From assembly GCF_946998835.1 (NCBI RefSeq), contig NZ_CAMQAZ010000016.1:1-59519 (forward strand): a DNA stretch of 59,519 bases, written 5' to 3'. The DNA comes from an uncultured Corynebacterium sp. GTDB taxonomy: Bacteria > Actinomycetota > Actinomycetes > Mycobacteriales > Mycobacteriaceae. This document shows, in pieces, positions 26,269 to 34,159 of the stretch (positions are counted from its first letter, which is position 1; the number at the start of each line of letters is the position of its first letter). Both the position numbers and the translations under genes were made by a program. Under the pieces are notes generated by a model. That model saw only the letters and a list, made by a program, of their open reading frames with translations. It made no database searches and had not been told where the DNA came from.

Positions 26269-27824
26269 CGCTTAGTTCCCAATCCAAGCTCAATGGCCTC
26301 GGCAACGGTGCCTGCTTCCAGCAGTCGCATCCCTGCCGGGCCTTTGGCACCTCTGGGGACAATTGCCGTGTCGAAGCCCATCCGGTGAGCTTCTTTGAGA
26401 CGCCACTCTAAATCCGTGACCCGTCGCACTTCGCCGGCAAGTCCGAGCTCCCCGAGCGCAATCGTCTTGTCCTGGAAGGTGCGCTTGGTCATCGACGAGG
26501 CCAGTGCCAGGGCAATTGCCAGGTCCGCAGCGGGCTCCGACAGAGTCATGCCACCGACGGTGGACACATACATTTCCATGCGCGCCAGCTGCTTGAAGTT
26601 GCCGTGTTCGGTCAGCACGGCCGCGACCATCGGCACGCGACGCGGATCAAGGCCGGAGACATTGCGGCGCGGGTTGTGCGCCTCGGTATTGATAACCAGG
26701 CCCTGAACCTCCGCCAGCAGCGGCCTGCGCCCGTCCATAGCCACCGTAATCGCAGTTCCCGACGTGGGCGTGCGGTGATGCAAGAACAGCCCCGAAGGAT
26801 CCTCAACTTCCGCAATTCCGCCCGCGGTCTGTTCAAAACAGCCCACCTCGTCCGTGCTGCCGAAGCGGTTCTTCAGCCCACGCAGGAAACGCAGCCCCGA
26901 GTGCCTATCGCCCTCGAAGTTCAGGACTACGTCAACTAGGTGCTCCATCGTCCGCGGACCGGCCACGTTGCCGTCCTTGGTCACGTGCCCTACCAGGAAA
27001 ATCGCGGTGCCAGTTTGTTTCGCCAGTGCCGCCAGTGCGGAGGTCACGGCACGAGCCTGGGCAACGCCACCGCGGGCGCCTTCGACGTCGGCACGCATCG
27101 TCTGCACGGAGTCCACAATGAGCAGACCGGGGGCGAGTTCCAGCGTCAGGTCGATGACATCCTCGATATTCGACACCGCTGACAGATAGAGCGAGTCGGA
27201 CAATGCGCCAGTGCGCTCGGCACGCAGGCGAACCTGTCCCACCGACTCCTCACCGGTGACGTACAGTGTCGGGCCCAAATCGCCGTCGGCACAGCGGTAT
27301 GCCACTTCAAGCAGCAGCGTCGACTTACCGACTCCCGGCTCGCCCGCCAACAGCACCAACGAGCCGGGCACGATGCCGGAACCGAGCACTCGATCCAGCT
27401 CACCTATGCTCGTGTGCACTGCGTGCGCAGCCTTGGCTGAAATCCCCGTAATAGCCGTGAGTTCGGAGGAAGAAGCGGGAATCCGATCAGTTGCGGATGT
27501 CTCGGCGAGGAAACGCTCCTCCGCCTCGTCGTCAAGCGCGCGCTGCGCGAGGTGCTGGCTCTCGGCCGCGACGGACGTGGAAGATGCTTTACGACGTCCA
27601 CCCCGCGCGCCGGGCTGCGTTGCGGCAGCGCTGCGGCGACGTTGTTTAGCCGCTTTGGCGGCAATCTTGTCCTCAAGAGCGGAGGTGGACTTTCCGCTGC
27701 TGGAGCGGATAGTGACTTTTTCTAGTGTGCCCCACTCTTTGCAGTTGGGGCATTGGCCGACCCATTTCGACACCTGCCAACCGCATGCTGAGCATTCGTA
27801 GGCTTCGTCTTTGGTCTTGGCCAC
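26265..27824 (-). CDS. radA: DNA repair protein RadA
   Basis: DnaB-type branch-migration helicase acting in recombination (519 aa). There is an N-terminal C4 zinc finger (ECSACGWQVSKWVGQCPNC) and then a linker of about 100 residues, longer than in E. coli. The RecA-like core has Walker A AGEPGVGKSTLLLEVA, Walker B LLIVDSVQTM and the RadA motif KNRFGSTDEVGCFE. A Lon-protease-like C-terminal domain (about 370-519, DLAIALALASSMTKRTF) lacks catalytic residues, as usual. The GTG start has AAAGGCGG about 8 nt upstream. Downstream it meets the convergent membrane protein gene. Confidence 0.94.
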   Translation of the reverse strand: MAKTKDEAYECSACGWQVSKWVGQCPNCKEWGTLEKVTIRSSSGKSTSALEDKIAAKAAKQRRRSAAATQPGARGGRRKASSTSVAAESQHLAQRALDDEAEERFLAETSATDRIPASSSELTAITGISAKAAHAVHTSIGELDRVLGSGIVPGSLVLLAGEPGVGKSTLLLEVAYRCADGDLGPTLYVTGEESVGQVRLRAERTGALSDSLYLSAVSNIEDVIDLTLELAPGLLIVDSVQTMRADVEGARGGVAQARAVTSALAALAKQTGTAIFLVGHVTKDGNVAGPRTMEHLVDVVLNFEGDRHSGLRFLRGLKNRFGSTDEVGCFEQTAGGIAEVEDPSGLFLHHRTPTSGTAITVAMDGRRPLLAEVQGLVINTEAHNPRRNVSGLDPRRVPMVAAVLTEHGNFKQLARMEMYVSTVGGMTLSEPAADLAIALALASSMTKRTFQDKTIALGELGLAGEVRRVTDLEWRLKEAHRMGFDTAIVPRGAKGPAGMRLLEAGTVAEAIELGLGTKR

Positions 27825-28089
27825 GGGGGCAACCGCCTTTGCTTCAAAATGAGGGGCGCGACAGCCGCAACCATATGTATGGCGTGTGTGATGCCGCAGA
27901 AAAATTTGCCCCAGATACGCGAGAGCGGACCAGGGCAGTAGTCAATGTCTAAGTCAGTCAATGACTTGCGTCAAGGATGACTGTACTGCCGTGGCCCGTA
28001 TCAAGCGACCAATCGCCCCATGCCCGCTCGATGAAGCTCTTCGCGTTACTGCGGGGGCAGGACTGTGCTGAGTTGCAGCTGTGTTGCGC

Positions 28090-28776
28090 TTACTTGCTTT
28101 CGATTGCGCCGTCGGCACCGCGATCCGGGGTGCCAGCTTCCAGGATGTCAGCGGAGACGGTGATGTCCAGGTCGTAGGTGTTGGCGTTGCCCTGCGGGTC
28201 AGTGAACTCGAAGGTAGCCTTGCGGTTCTGGCCAGCAGCGCTGCTGTTGGCACCAACCAGAGTTTCCGGATCCAGCTCATTGGTGTAGTAAGCGATGCAG
28301 CCGGTGTTGTCCTTGGCGGTCTTAGCCAGCGGATCAATGACGGACTTCGGGCCGGCAACAATCTGGCACTCGCGCGGCAGGGACTTCTCGCCCTTGGCAG
28401 ACTTAGCGAAGGAAGGAGTCTCAGCAACCTTCTTCAGCTGAACGTCGCCGAGACCCTCGACGGTGATGGACTTCAGCTTGTAGACCGACTCGGTCGCGCG
28501 CTGCTGGTTGCTGGCGGAGAACTTCAGTCCGGCGGTGCCAGCCTCCGGGTCGACCAGAATGTGAGCGTCGCGGATATTGACGAAGCCGAGAGCCGAGTTG
28601 GTGTTCTCAGCACCCTTGCCGGCAGCATCGTCGCCGCCGTTCATCGCACCGTCAACAGCCGGGTGCTGATTTGCGGTCTGCGAAATCTGACCGGCGCCAC
28701 AAGCAGCGAGTGCAACTGCGGATGCTGCGGAGACGGTGATGAGGGCGCTGCGGCGAAGTACGGACTTGAAGGCCAT
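28090..28776 (-). CDS. lpqE: LpqE-like lipoprotein
   Basis: Exported lipoprotein of 228 aa with a clear signal and lipobox (ALAAC). The mature domain shows GFVNIRDAHILVDPEAGTAGLKFSASNQQ and a beta-rich continuation ending in DLDITVSADILEAG. It occupies the position of M. tuberculosis LpqE (Rv3584), next to radA and divergent from carD, and the domain looks alike. Function is unknown; a structural envelope role is possible. Two Cys, in RECQIV and TGCIAY, may form a disulfide. Confidence 0.78.
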   Translation of the reverse strand: MAFKSVLRRSALITVSAASAVALAACGAGQISQTANQHPAVDGAMNGGDDAAGKGAENTNSALGFVNIRDAHILVDPEAGTAGLKFSASNQQRATESVYKLKSITVEGLGDVQLKKVAETPSFAKSAKGEKSLPRECQIVAGPKSVIDPLAKTAKDNTGCIAYYTNELDPETLVGANSSAAGQNRKATFEFTDPQGNANTYDLDITVSADILEAGTPDRGADGAIESK

Positions 28777-28830
28777 GACTAGATTTCCTCCAGTAGCTTG
28801 AGGATGGGCGATAGGATTTTCAGTATTTAA

Positions 28831-28861
28831 AGAACACCTTAGTGTCTTCCTAAGATGTTCT
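28831..28861. promoter_or_regulatory. Operator-like inverted repeat between lpqE and carD
   Basis: AGAACACCTTAG and CTAAGATGTTCT form a 12-bp dyad with one mismatch and a 7-nt centre. Its right arm covers the -35 position of the putative carD -10 TAAAAT (28873-28878), so a bound protein could control carD and lpqE together. The regulator is unknown. Confidence 0.5.
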
Positions 28862-28930
28862 CATACTACCCGTAAAATCACGGGGGGACATGATAGGGTG
28901 GAAGGCCGTTGGAAAGGGCGTGTGCATTAC

Positions 28931-29506
28931 ATGGAATTCAGCATTGGCGATACCGTAGTTTATCCGCACCACGGAGCTGCGAAGATCGAAAACATCATTG
29001 AACGAGAGCTCAACGGTGAGACCGTTCAGTACCTCGTACTGCAGATTCTGCAGAGTGATCTGAATATCCAGGTTCCCGCCAAGAACGCCGAGTTGGTCGG
29101 TGTCCGCGACGTCGTCGGGGAAGAAGGGCTGCTGAAGGTCTTCTCCGTTTTGCGTGAGACCGACGTGGAAGAGGCCGGCAACTGGTCCCGCCGCTACAAG
29201 GCCAACCAGGAACGCCTGGGGTCGGGCGACATTAACAAGGTCGCTGAGGTTGTCCGTGACTTGTGGCGCCGCGATCAGGACCGCGGTCTGTCCGCCGGGG
29301 AAAAGCGCATGTTGAGCAAGGCTCGCCAGGTTCTCGTCGGTGAGCTCGCGCTTGCCGACGGCGTTGATGAGGCCAAGGTCGAGGACGTGTTTGCCCGGGT
29401 CGATGCCACTATCGAGCGTCACCGCGCGCTGGCGCAGGAAGGTGCCGCCGGTGAGAAGAAGGATGAAGCTGGCGACAAGCCGGTCGACCTAGACGCCGAC
29501 GCATAA
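28931..29506 (+). CDS. carD: RNA polymerase-binding regulator CarD
   Basis: Global transcription factor that binds the RNAP beta subunit and stabilises open complexes. The N-terminal Tudor-like domain begins MEFSIGDTVVYPHHGAAKIE; the C-terminal DNA-binding helices hold NWSRRYKANQERLGSGD and VAEVVRDLWRRDQDRGLSAGEKRML. The protein has 191 aa, about 30 longer than M. tuberculosis CarD through an Ala/Glu/Lys/Asp-rich tail. ATG 28931 matches family starts and follows GGAAAGGG. In other actinobacteria ispD and ispF come next; here cysS follows after a strong terminator. Confidence 0.93.
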   Translation: MEFSIGDTVVYPHHGAAKIENIIERELNGETVQYLVLQILQSDLNIQVPAKNAELVGVRDVVGEEGLLKVFSVLRETDVEEAGNWSRRYKANQERLGSGDINKVAEVVRDLWRRDQDRGLSAGEKRMLSKARQVLVGELALADGVDEAKVEDVFARVDATIERHRALAQEGAAGEKKDEAGDKPVDLDADA

Positions 29507-29557
29507 GTCGATAACCCTGGTTCCTTCCCGCAGGGATTTTCTGCACTTTTCCGGTTG

Positions 29558-29606
29558 ACGGCTAGCGCACACACATTGCCCGTGTGTGCTAGCCGTTTTC
29601 TCTTTT
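29558..29606 (+). terminator. Strong intrinsic terminator after carD
   Basis: ACGGCTAGCGCACAC pairs with GTGTGTGCTAGCCGT (15 pairs, one G-T) over a 9-nt loop, followed by tttctcttttt. It isolates carD from cysS. Confidence 0.9.
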
Positions 29607-29628
29607 TCACCCGCATCTATTTCCCCGC

Positions 29629-29634
29629 TATGCT
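29629..29634 (+). promoter_or_regulatory. -10 element of leaderless cysS
   Basis: TATGCT ends 7 nt before GTG 29642. The only nearby ATG (29630) lies inside this element, which argues for the GTG start. Confidence 0.45.
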
Positions 29635-29641
29635 CGGGGCT

Positions 29642-31045
29642 GTGACTTTTCAAATCTTCGATACCGCAACCCGCCAACTGAAGGATTTTGAGCCCCTCCG
29701 CGAGGGGCATGCCTCCATTTACCTGTGCGGTGCGACTCCGCAGGCCCAGCCGCATATCGGCCATGTTCGCTCCGGCGTGGCCTTTGATATCTTGCGCCGC
29801 TGGCTGATGGCCAAGGGGTATGACGTCGCTTTCGTGCGCAACGTCACCGATATCGATGACAAGATTTTGAACAAGGCCGCCGAACACGGTCGCCCTTGGT
29901 GGGAGTGGGTCTCCCGCTTTGAGCGTGAATTTACCTGGGCTTATAACCAGCTCGGTGTGCTCCCGCCGAGCGTGGAGCCGCGCGCGACTGGGCATGTCAC
30001 TCAGATGGTTGAGTACATGCAGCGTCTGATGGATAACGGCTTCGCCTACGCCGTCGATGGCAGTGTCTACTTCGATGTGGATGCCTGGTCGAAGGCTGAG
30101 GGCAGCGACTACGGCAGCCTTTCGGGCAACCGCGTCGAGGAGATGGAGCAGGGTGAGACCAACACCCCGGGCAAGCGCGGCGCACACGACTTCGCGCTGT
30201 GGAAGGCCGCCAAGCCGGGCGAGCCCTCGTGGCCGACACCGTGGGGCAATGGCCGCCCTGGCTGGCATCTGGAGTGCTCCGCTATGGCGACCTACTACTT
30301 GGGCTCTGAGTTCGACATCCACTGCGGTGGTCTCGATCTGCAGTTCCCGCACCACGAAAACGAGATCGCACAGTCGCACGCAGCTGGCGATGGTTTTGCC
30401 CGTTACTGGATGCACAATCACTGGGTCACCATGTCCGGTGAAAAGATGTCGAAGTCGCTCGGCAACGTTCTCTCCGTGCCGCACATTTTGACCATGGTTC
30501 GCCCGGTTGAGCTGCGCTACTACCTCGGCAGTGCGCACTACCGTTCCGTGTTGGAATACTCCGAGGAGGCTCTGCAGGAAGCGGCGGCGGGCTACCGTCG
30601 TATCGAGGCGTTTGTGCACCGTGCCGTCGATAAGCTCGGCGATATCGAAATCGGTGAGTGGACACCGGAGTTCGAAGCCGCGCTCGACGACGATCTCTCT
30701 GTCCCGCGCGCCCTCGCGGAAATCCACAACGCTGTGCGTGCGGGCAATCAGGCGCTTGCCGACGGCGACGAGATCAAGGCCAAGGAGATTGCCGGTGCTG
30801 TCCGCGCTATGGCCGCAGTCCTTGGTTTCGATCCGTTGAATGAACAGTGGGCAACCTCCGATTCCGGTTCTGATGCGGCAATGCATGCGCTCGGTGTGCT
30901 GGTGGAGCACCAGCTGGATGAGCGCACCCGGGCTCGTGCGGAGAAGGATTGGGCTACGGCTGACGCTGTGCGCGACCGCCTGAAGGAAGCGGGAATCGAG
31001 GTAACCGATACCGCGGATGGTCCGGCATGGTCTGTCGCTGACTAG
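29642..31045 (+). CDS. cysS: Cysteinyl-tRNA synthetase
   Basis: Class I synthetase of 467 aa. Landmarks are the HIGH motif (QPHIGHVRSGV), the zinc-site Cys in LCGAT, GWHLECSAM and HCGGLDLQFPHHENE, and the KMSKS loop in GEKMSKSLGN. The C-terminal anticodon-binding helices (about 360-467) are complete. Start chosen at GTG 29642 behind a -10 element. A carD-cysS-rlmB order without ispD/ispF is unusual for this neighbourhood. The next gene, rlmB, begins 57 bp downstream. Confidence 0.94.
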   Translation: MTFQIFDTATRQLKDFEPLREGHASIYLCGATPQAQPHIGHVRSGVAFDILRRWLMAKGYDVAFVRNVTDIDDKILNKAAEHGRPWWEWVSRFEREFTWAYNQLGVLPPSVEPRATGHVTQMVEYMQRLMDNGFAYAVDGSVYFDVDAWSKAEGSDYGSLSGNRVEEMEQGETNTPGKRGAHDFALWKAAKPGEPSWPTPWGNGRPGWHLECSAMATYYLGSEFDIHCGGLDLQFPHHENEIAQSHAAGDGFARYWMHNHWVTMSGEKMSKSLGNVLSVPHILTMVRPVELRYYLGSAHYRSVLEYSEEALQEAAAGYRRIEAFVHRAVDKLGDIEIGEWTPEFEAALDDDLSVPRALAEIHNAVRAGNQALADGDEIKAKEIAGAVRAMAAVLGFDPLNEQWATSDSGSDAAMHALGVLVEHQLDERTRARAEKDWATADAVRDRLKEAGIEVTDTADGPAWSVAD

Positions 31046-31102
31046 GGCTGAAAAGCTGGCTTAAGGCTAGAGAAAACTACTAACAACAGAAAGCAGGTAG
31101 CT

Positions 31103-32047
31103 ATGGCCGGCAACGGTCGTCGTGGCGCAGTGCGCAAGGCAAGTAAGAAGAACGTTGGCGGCTCTGGCGGCCAGAAGCGGGGCCTGCGTGGCAAGGGGCC
31201 GACTCCGAAGGCGGAGGACCGCGTTTATCACGCAGCTCATAAGCGGGCGAAAGAGAAGCGCCGCCGTGACTCGGGGCGTCATGAGCGCAAGGGGGATGGC
31301 ACCGAGCTGGTAGTTGGCCGTAACCCGGTCGTGGAGTGCCTGCATGCAAAGGTGCCAGCGGCAGCGCTGATTGTGGCGCTGGGTACCGACAATGACGAGC
31401 GCCTGCAGGAGTCAGTGCGTATTGCTAACTCCCGTGGTATCCCGATTCGCGAAGTACCCCGCCACGAGTTGGACACCATGACCGGCAACACCATGCACCA
31501 GGGTATCGGCCTGCAGATTCCGCCGTACAAGTACGCATCTGTCGAAGATCTGATTGATTCTGTGGCCAAGACCGGTGAGCCGGGTCTAATCGTCTGTCTG
31601 GATAACATCACCGACCCTCGTAACCTGGGTGCGGTCATTCGCTCGGTGGCTGCCTTTGGCGGTCATGGTGTGGTGATTCCGGAGCGTCGCTCGGCCGCCA
31701 TTACGGGCGTGGCCTGGCGTACCTCGGCTGGTACTGCGGCGCGTCTGCCAGTTGCGCGTGCGACTAACATGGTGCGCTCGCTCAAGCAGTTCCAGAAGGC
31801 TGGCTATCAGGTCGTTGGCTTGGATGCCGGTGGCGACCACACGCTGGACACTTACGACGGCACCACCCCGGTGGTTGTGGTCGTCGGCTCTGAGGGCAAG
31901 GGACTTTCGCGCCTGGTGCGCGATACCTGTGACACCATCATGTCCATTCCGATGACTGGCTGGGTTGAGTCGCTCAATGCTTCCGTTGCCGCCGGTGTGA
32001 CCCTGAGTGAGTTTGCCCGTCAGCGCCGGGCAAAGAGCAGCGAGTAG
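31103..32047 (+). CDS. rlmB: 23S rRNA (guanosine-2'-O)-methyltransferase RlmB, SpoU family
   Basis: AdoMet-dependent 2'-O-ribose methyltransferase with a trefoil knot (314 aa). The first ~70 residues are a basic Gly/Lys/Arg-rich tail common in actinobacterial members. A substrate-binding domain follows (ELVVGRNPVVECLHAKVPAAALIVA). The SPOUT motifs are DNITDPRNLGAVIRSVAAFG, VVVVGSEGKGLSRLVRDTCD and IPMTGWVESLNASVAAGVTL. The order cysS-rlmB is as in M. tuberculosis Rv3580c-Rv3579c. The ribosome site AAAGCAGG precedes the ATG. Confidence 0.9.
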   Translation: MAGNGRRGAVRKASKKNVGGSGGQKRGLRGKGPTPKAEDRVYHAAHKRAKEKRRRDSGRHERKGDGTELVVGRNPVVECLHAKVPAAALIVALGTDNDERLQESVRIANSRGIPIREVPRHELDTMTGNTMHQGIGLQIPPYKYASVEDLIDSVAKTGEPGLIVCLDNITDPRNLGAVIRSVAAFGGHGVVIPERRSAAITGVAWRTSAGTAARLPVARATNMVRSLKQFQKAGYQVVGLDAGGDHTLDTYDGTTPVVVVVGSEGKGLSRLVRDTCDTIMSIPMTGWVESLNASVAAGVTLSEFARQRRAKSSE

Positions 32048-32604
32048 CGCACTTGATGCCCCCGTGGACGCCATTATCGATTCGTTATAGTAACGGCGTT
32101 TACGTGGGGCATTTTGGGTTCTAGATTGTGGCCGGTACTTATGGCTACCCCCAGTAGTTCAATACTTTAAAAGTAATTCTATTCCCGGCGTGCGCTGCGG
32201 AAATACCCACATTAGTATCACTTTCAACAGAAAATTATCCGTCGTTTCCCGTGGGGAGGGCGGCAAATCATGGTCCTAGAAATGGGGGCGTAATTGGTCG
32301 TAGTTTAGGGATGCGCACGGACCTAGTGGTGGCTTGTATAGCTAGCTTTGGGTCACTGAGATGTCAGACCAAGACATCCTCAGCGTTAGTTTTTCTGTCT
32401 GCCGAGTCATCCCATTTCGGCAGCCTCGCAGTCTTAAAAGAGCTGGGGGTGTTGGAATCTTCTTTTGAGGATCCAGCAAAATACGGGTAGCCCTTCGGTG
32501 GCGAGAGGGAAGACGGACGCGTCTTCTTCATAATCGCCGCTCGAAGGGCTGCTCGGCGTTTTTATCATTGGCGTGTCTAATACTGCGCCGAAATTTACTT
32601 GTGT
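32048..32604. other. 557-bp intergenic region with no confident protein gene
   Basis: The region separates rlmB (+) from the zinc permease gene (-). Near its left end CGTTA-TAG-TAACG (32083-32095) contains a TATAGT that could be a -10. The right half holds three hairpins described separately. A 79-codon frame at 32251-32490 has no family resemblance, no clear ribosome site and overlaps two hairpins, so I do not call it. Confidence 0.5.
32356..32563 (+). ncRNA. Candidate structured RNA with three hairpins and U-tract
   Basis: Hairpin 1 is CTGAGATGTC with GACAT-C-CTCAG (32356-32383). Hairpin 2 is CTGCCGA with TCGGCAG (32399-32423). Hairpin 3 is a three-tier stem (32489-32550): AGCCCTTCG/CGAAGGGCT outside, GTGGCGA/TCGCCGC in the middle, GAAGAC/GTCTTC inside. 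TTTTT follows at 32559-32563. The 5' end is not defined. It could be a small RNA or just a complex terminator; no known RNA family is recognised. Confidence 0.4.
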
Positions 32605-33477
32605 CTACTTACTCCACTTGGCCGCCTGGACGTCGTCACGCGTTGCCTTTCGCGACTGCACTGTTCCGATGGCGTAGCAGGTCAGGTAGATGACGAACGC
32701 GATTGTCGTCACTAGAACGCTGACCGGGATGCCCGGCGCGAGTGAGAGAACAATGCCGCCAACGGCCGCGACTTCGGCGAAAATGGTTGACAAAATGACG
32801 GCCTTCACCGGTGAAGCGGTGACGAATGCGGCGGCGGCGCCCGGGGTGATGATCAGAGCGATGACCAGCAGGGAGCCGACAATCTGCACGCCTTGGGCGG
32901 CGACGAGACCGGTGAGAATTGCGAAGTAGATTGACAGCGCCTTCACATTGACACCACAGGCGGCGGCCATGATGGGGTCAGCGGAGGCGAATAGCAGCGG
33001 CCGCCATTTCCAGGCAACGCCGCCGACGACGATGACCGCGACGATGGCCATCGTCCATAGAGAAGTGTCAGTCAGACCAATGATCTGGCCGGTGAGAAGT
33101 GAAAACGCGGTACTTGTCCGGCCAGGGTAGAGGTGGATAAACAGCACCGATAAGCCCATGCCGAAGCTCAAAACCACGCCCACAACCGCATCTTGGCGCC
33201 CTCGAAGCGACAGCGCCGCCAGGACTATTGCGATGAGCACCGAGCCGATAATGGCACCGCTGCTGACACTGACACCAAGTAGTAGAGCCGCGGATGCGCC
33301 CATGAGTGCCAGTTCACTAGTGCCGTGGACGGTGAAGCTCATCTGTCGCATGACAATCAGCGGCGAGATGATGCCGGAAATCAGCCCAAGCAGAGCTGCA
33401 GCAATGAGGGCATTGTGGACGAACCCGACTTGGAGTAGGGCAGCGGTGTCGGAAAAGTATTGAGCCAGTAGGGTCAT
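32605..33477 (-). CDS. znuB: Zinc/manganese ABC transporter permease, ZnuB type
   Basis: ABC-3 family permease (290 aa, about 8-9 helices), inner-membrane channel of a metal importer. It shows MRQMSFTVHGTSELALMGASAALLLG near the N-terminus and the family's GLVAAQGVQIVGSLLVIALIITPGAAA segment. The start overlaps the stop of the ATPase gene by one base (TAATG). Zinc rather than manganese is inferred from the His-rich binding protein of the same operon. Confidence 0.88.
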   Translation of the reverse strand: MTLLAQYFSDTAALLQVGFVHNALIAAALLGLISGIISPLIVMRQMSFTVHGTSELALMGASAALLLGVSVSSGAIIGSVLIAIVLAALSLRGRQDAVVGVVLSFGMGLSVLFIHLYPGRTSTAFSLLTGQIIGLTDTSLWTMAIVAVIVVGGVAWKWRPLLFASADPIMAAACGVNVKALSIYFAILTGLVAAQGVQIVGSLLVIALIITPGAAAAFVTASPVKAVILSTIFAEVAAVGGIVLSLAPGIPVSVLVTTIAFVIYLTCYAIGTVQSRKATRDDVQAAKWSK

Positions 33478-34157
33478 TAGGCGATAACCAACTTTCCCTC
33501 GACACGGGCAACCACAATCTTGGTTTGGTAGAGCTCAGAGAGTGTTTCCGAGGTGATTATTTCCTCGACCGGCCCGACGGCATGCCCGTGCGGGGTTAGG
33601 TAGAGCACGCGGTCGCAGACGCCCAGGATAGGATTGATGTCGTGGGTGACAAAGACAACCGCCGTGTCGTTGTCCCGGCGGTGTCGGTCCAGGCGCGCAA
33701 CCGTGGTTCGCTGTGCTGCGGGGTCGAGGGAGAGCAAAGGCTCGTCGCAAAGCAAAAAATCCGGCGCCGAAACGAGCGCCTGCGCCTGGCGGACGAGCTG
33801 CTGCTGTCCGCCAGAGAGGGTGCCGACGCGACGGTGTGCAATTCCGCTCGCACCGACGAATTCCAGCATCTCGTCGGTGGTGGAGCGGTTCTTGCCTGCA
33901 GCCAACTCGACGAGATCGCGGACCCGAATGGGAAGTGACGGCTCGAACATCCGCTGCTGCGGAATGTAGCCCAGGTTCCCTTCGACTTTTACTGAACCGT
34001 GAGTCAGACGGCGCATTCCCAGGGCAGTGGTTAGCAGCGTGGATTTGCCGACACCGTTAGGGCCCAGGATGGCCAAGAATTCGCCGGGTTCGACATCCAA
34101 ATTGAGGTCGGACCACAGCGGCTCGACGGCCGCGTCAGTAAAAGTCAGTGTGGGCAA
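33477..34157 (-). CDS. znuC: Zinc ABC transporter ATP-binding protein, ZnuC type
   Basis: ATPase of the importer (226 aa). Walker A is LGPNGVGKSTLL, the Q-loop is GYIPQQ, the signature is LSGGQQQLVRQAQ, Walker B is FLLCDEPLLSLDP and the H-loop is VTHDINP. The apparent start is TTG 34157, two bases after the binding-protein stop; no ATG or GTG lies between it and the conserved fold, so a rare start is likely, helped by translational coupling. The canonical signature SGGQ is followed by QQL rather than the more common RQR. Confidence 0.9.
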   Translation of the reverse strand: MPTLTFTDAAVEPLWSDLNLDVEPGEFLAILGPNGVGKSTLLTTALGMRRLTHGSVKVEGNLGYIPQQRMFEPSLPIRVRDLVELAAGKNRSTTDEMLEFVGASGIAHRRVGTLSGGQQQLVRQAQALVSAPDFLLCDEPLLSLDPAAQRTTVARLDRHRRDNDTAVVFVTHDINPILGVCDRVLYLTPHGHAVGPVEEIITSETLSELYQTKIVVARVEGKLVIA

Positions 34158-34159
34158 AG

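Noticed and set aside
32251..32490. 79-codon frame between rlmB and znuB
   Set aside because: No family match, no ribosome site, and two stable hairpins lie inside it; an RNA is the better explanation.
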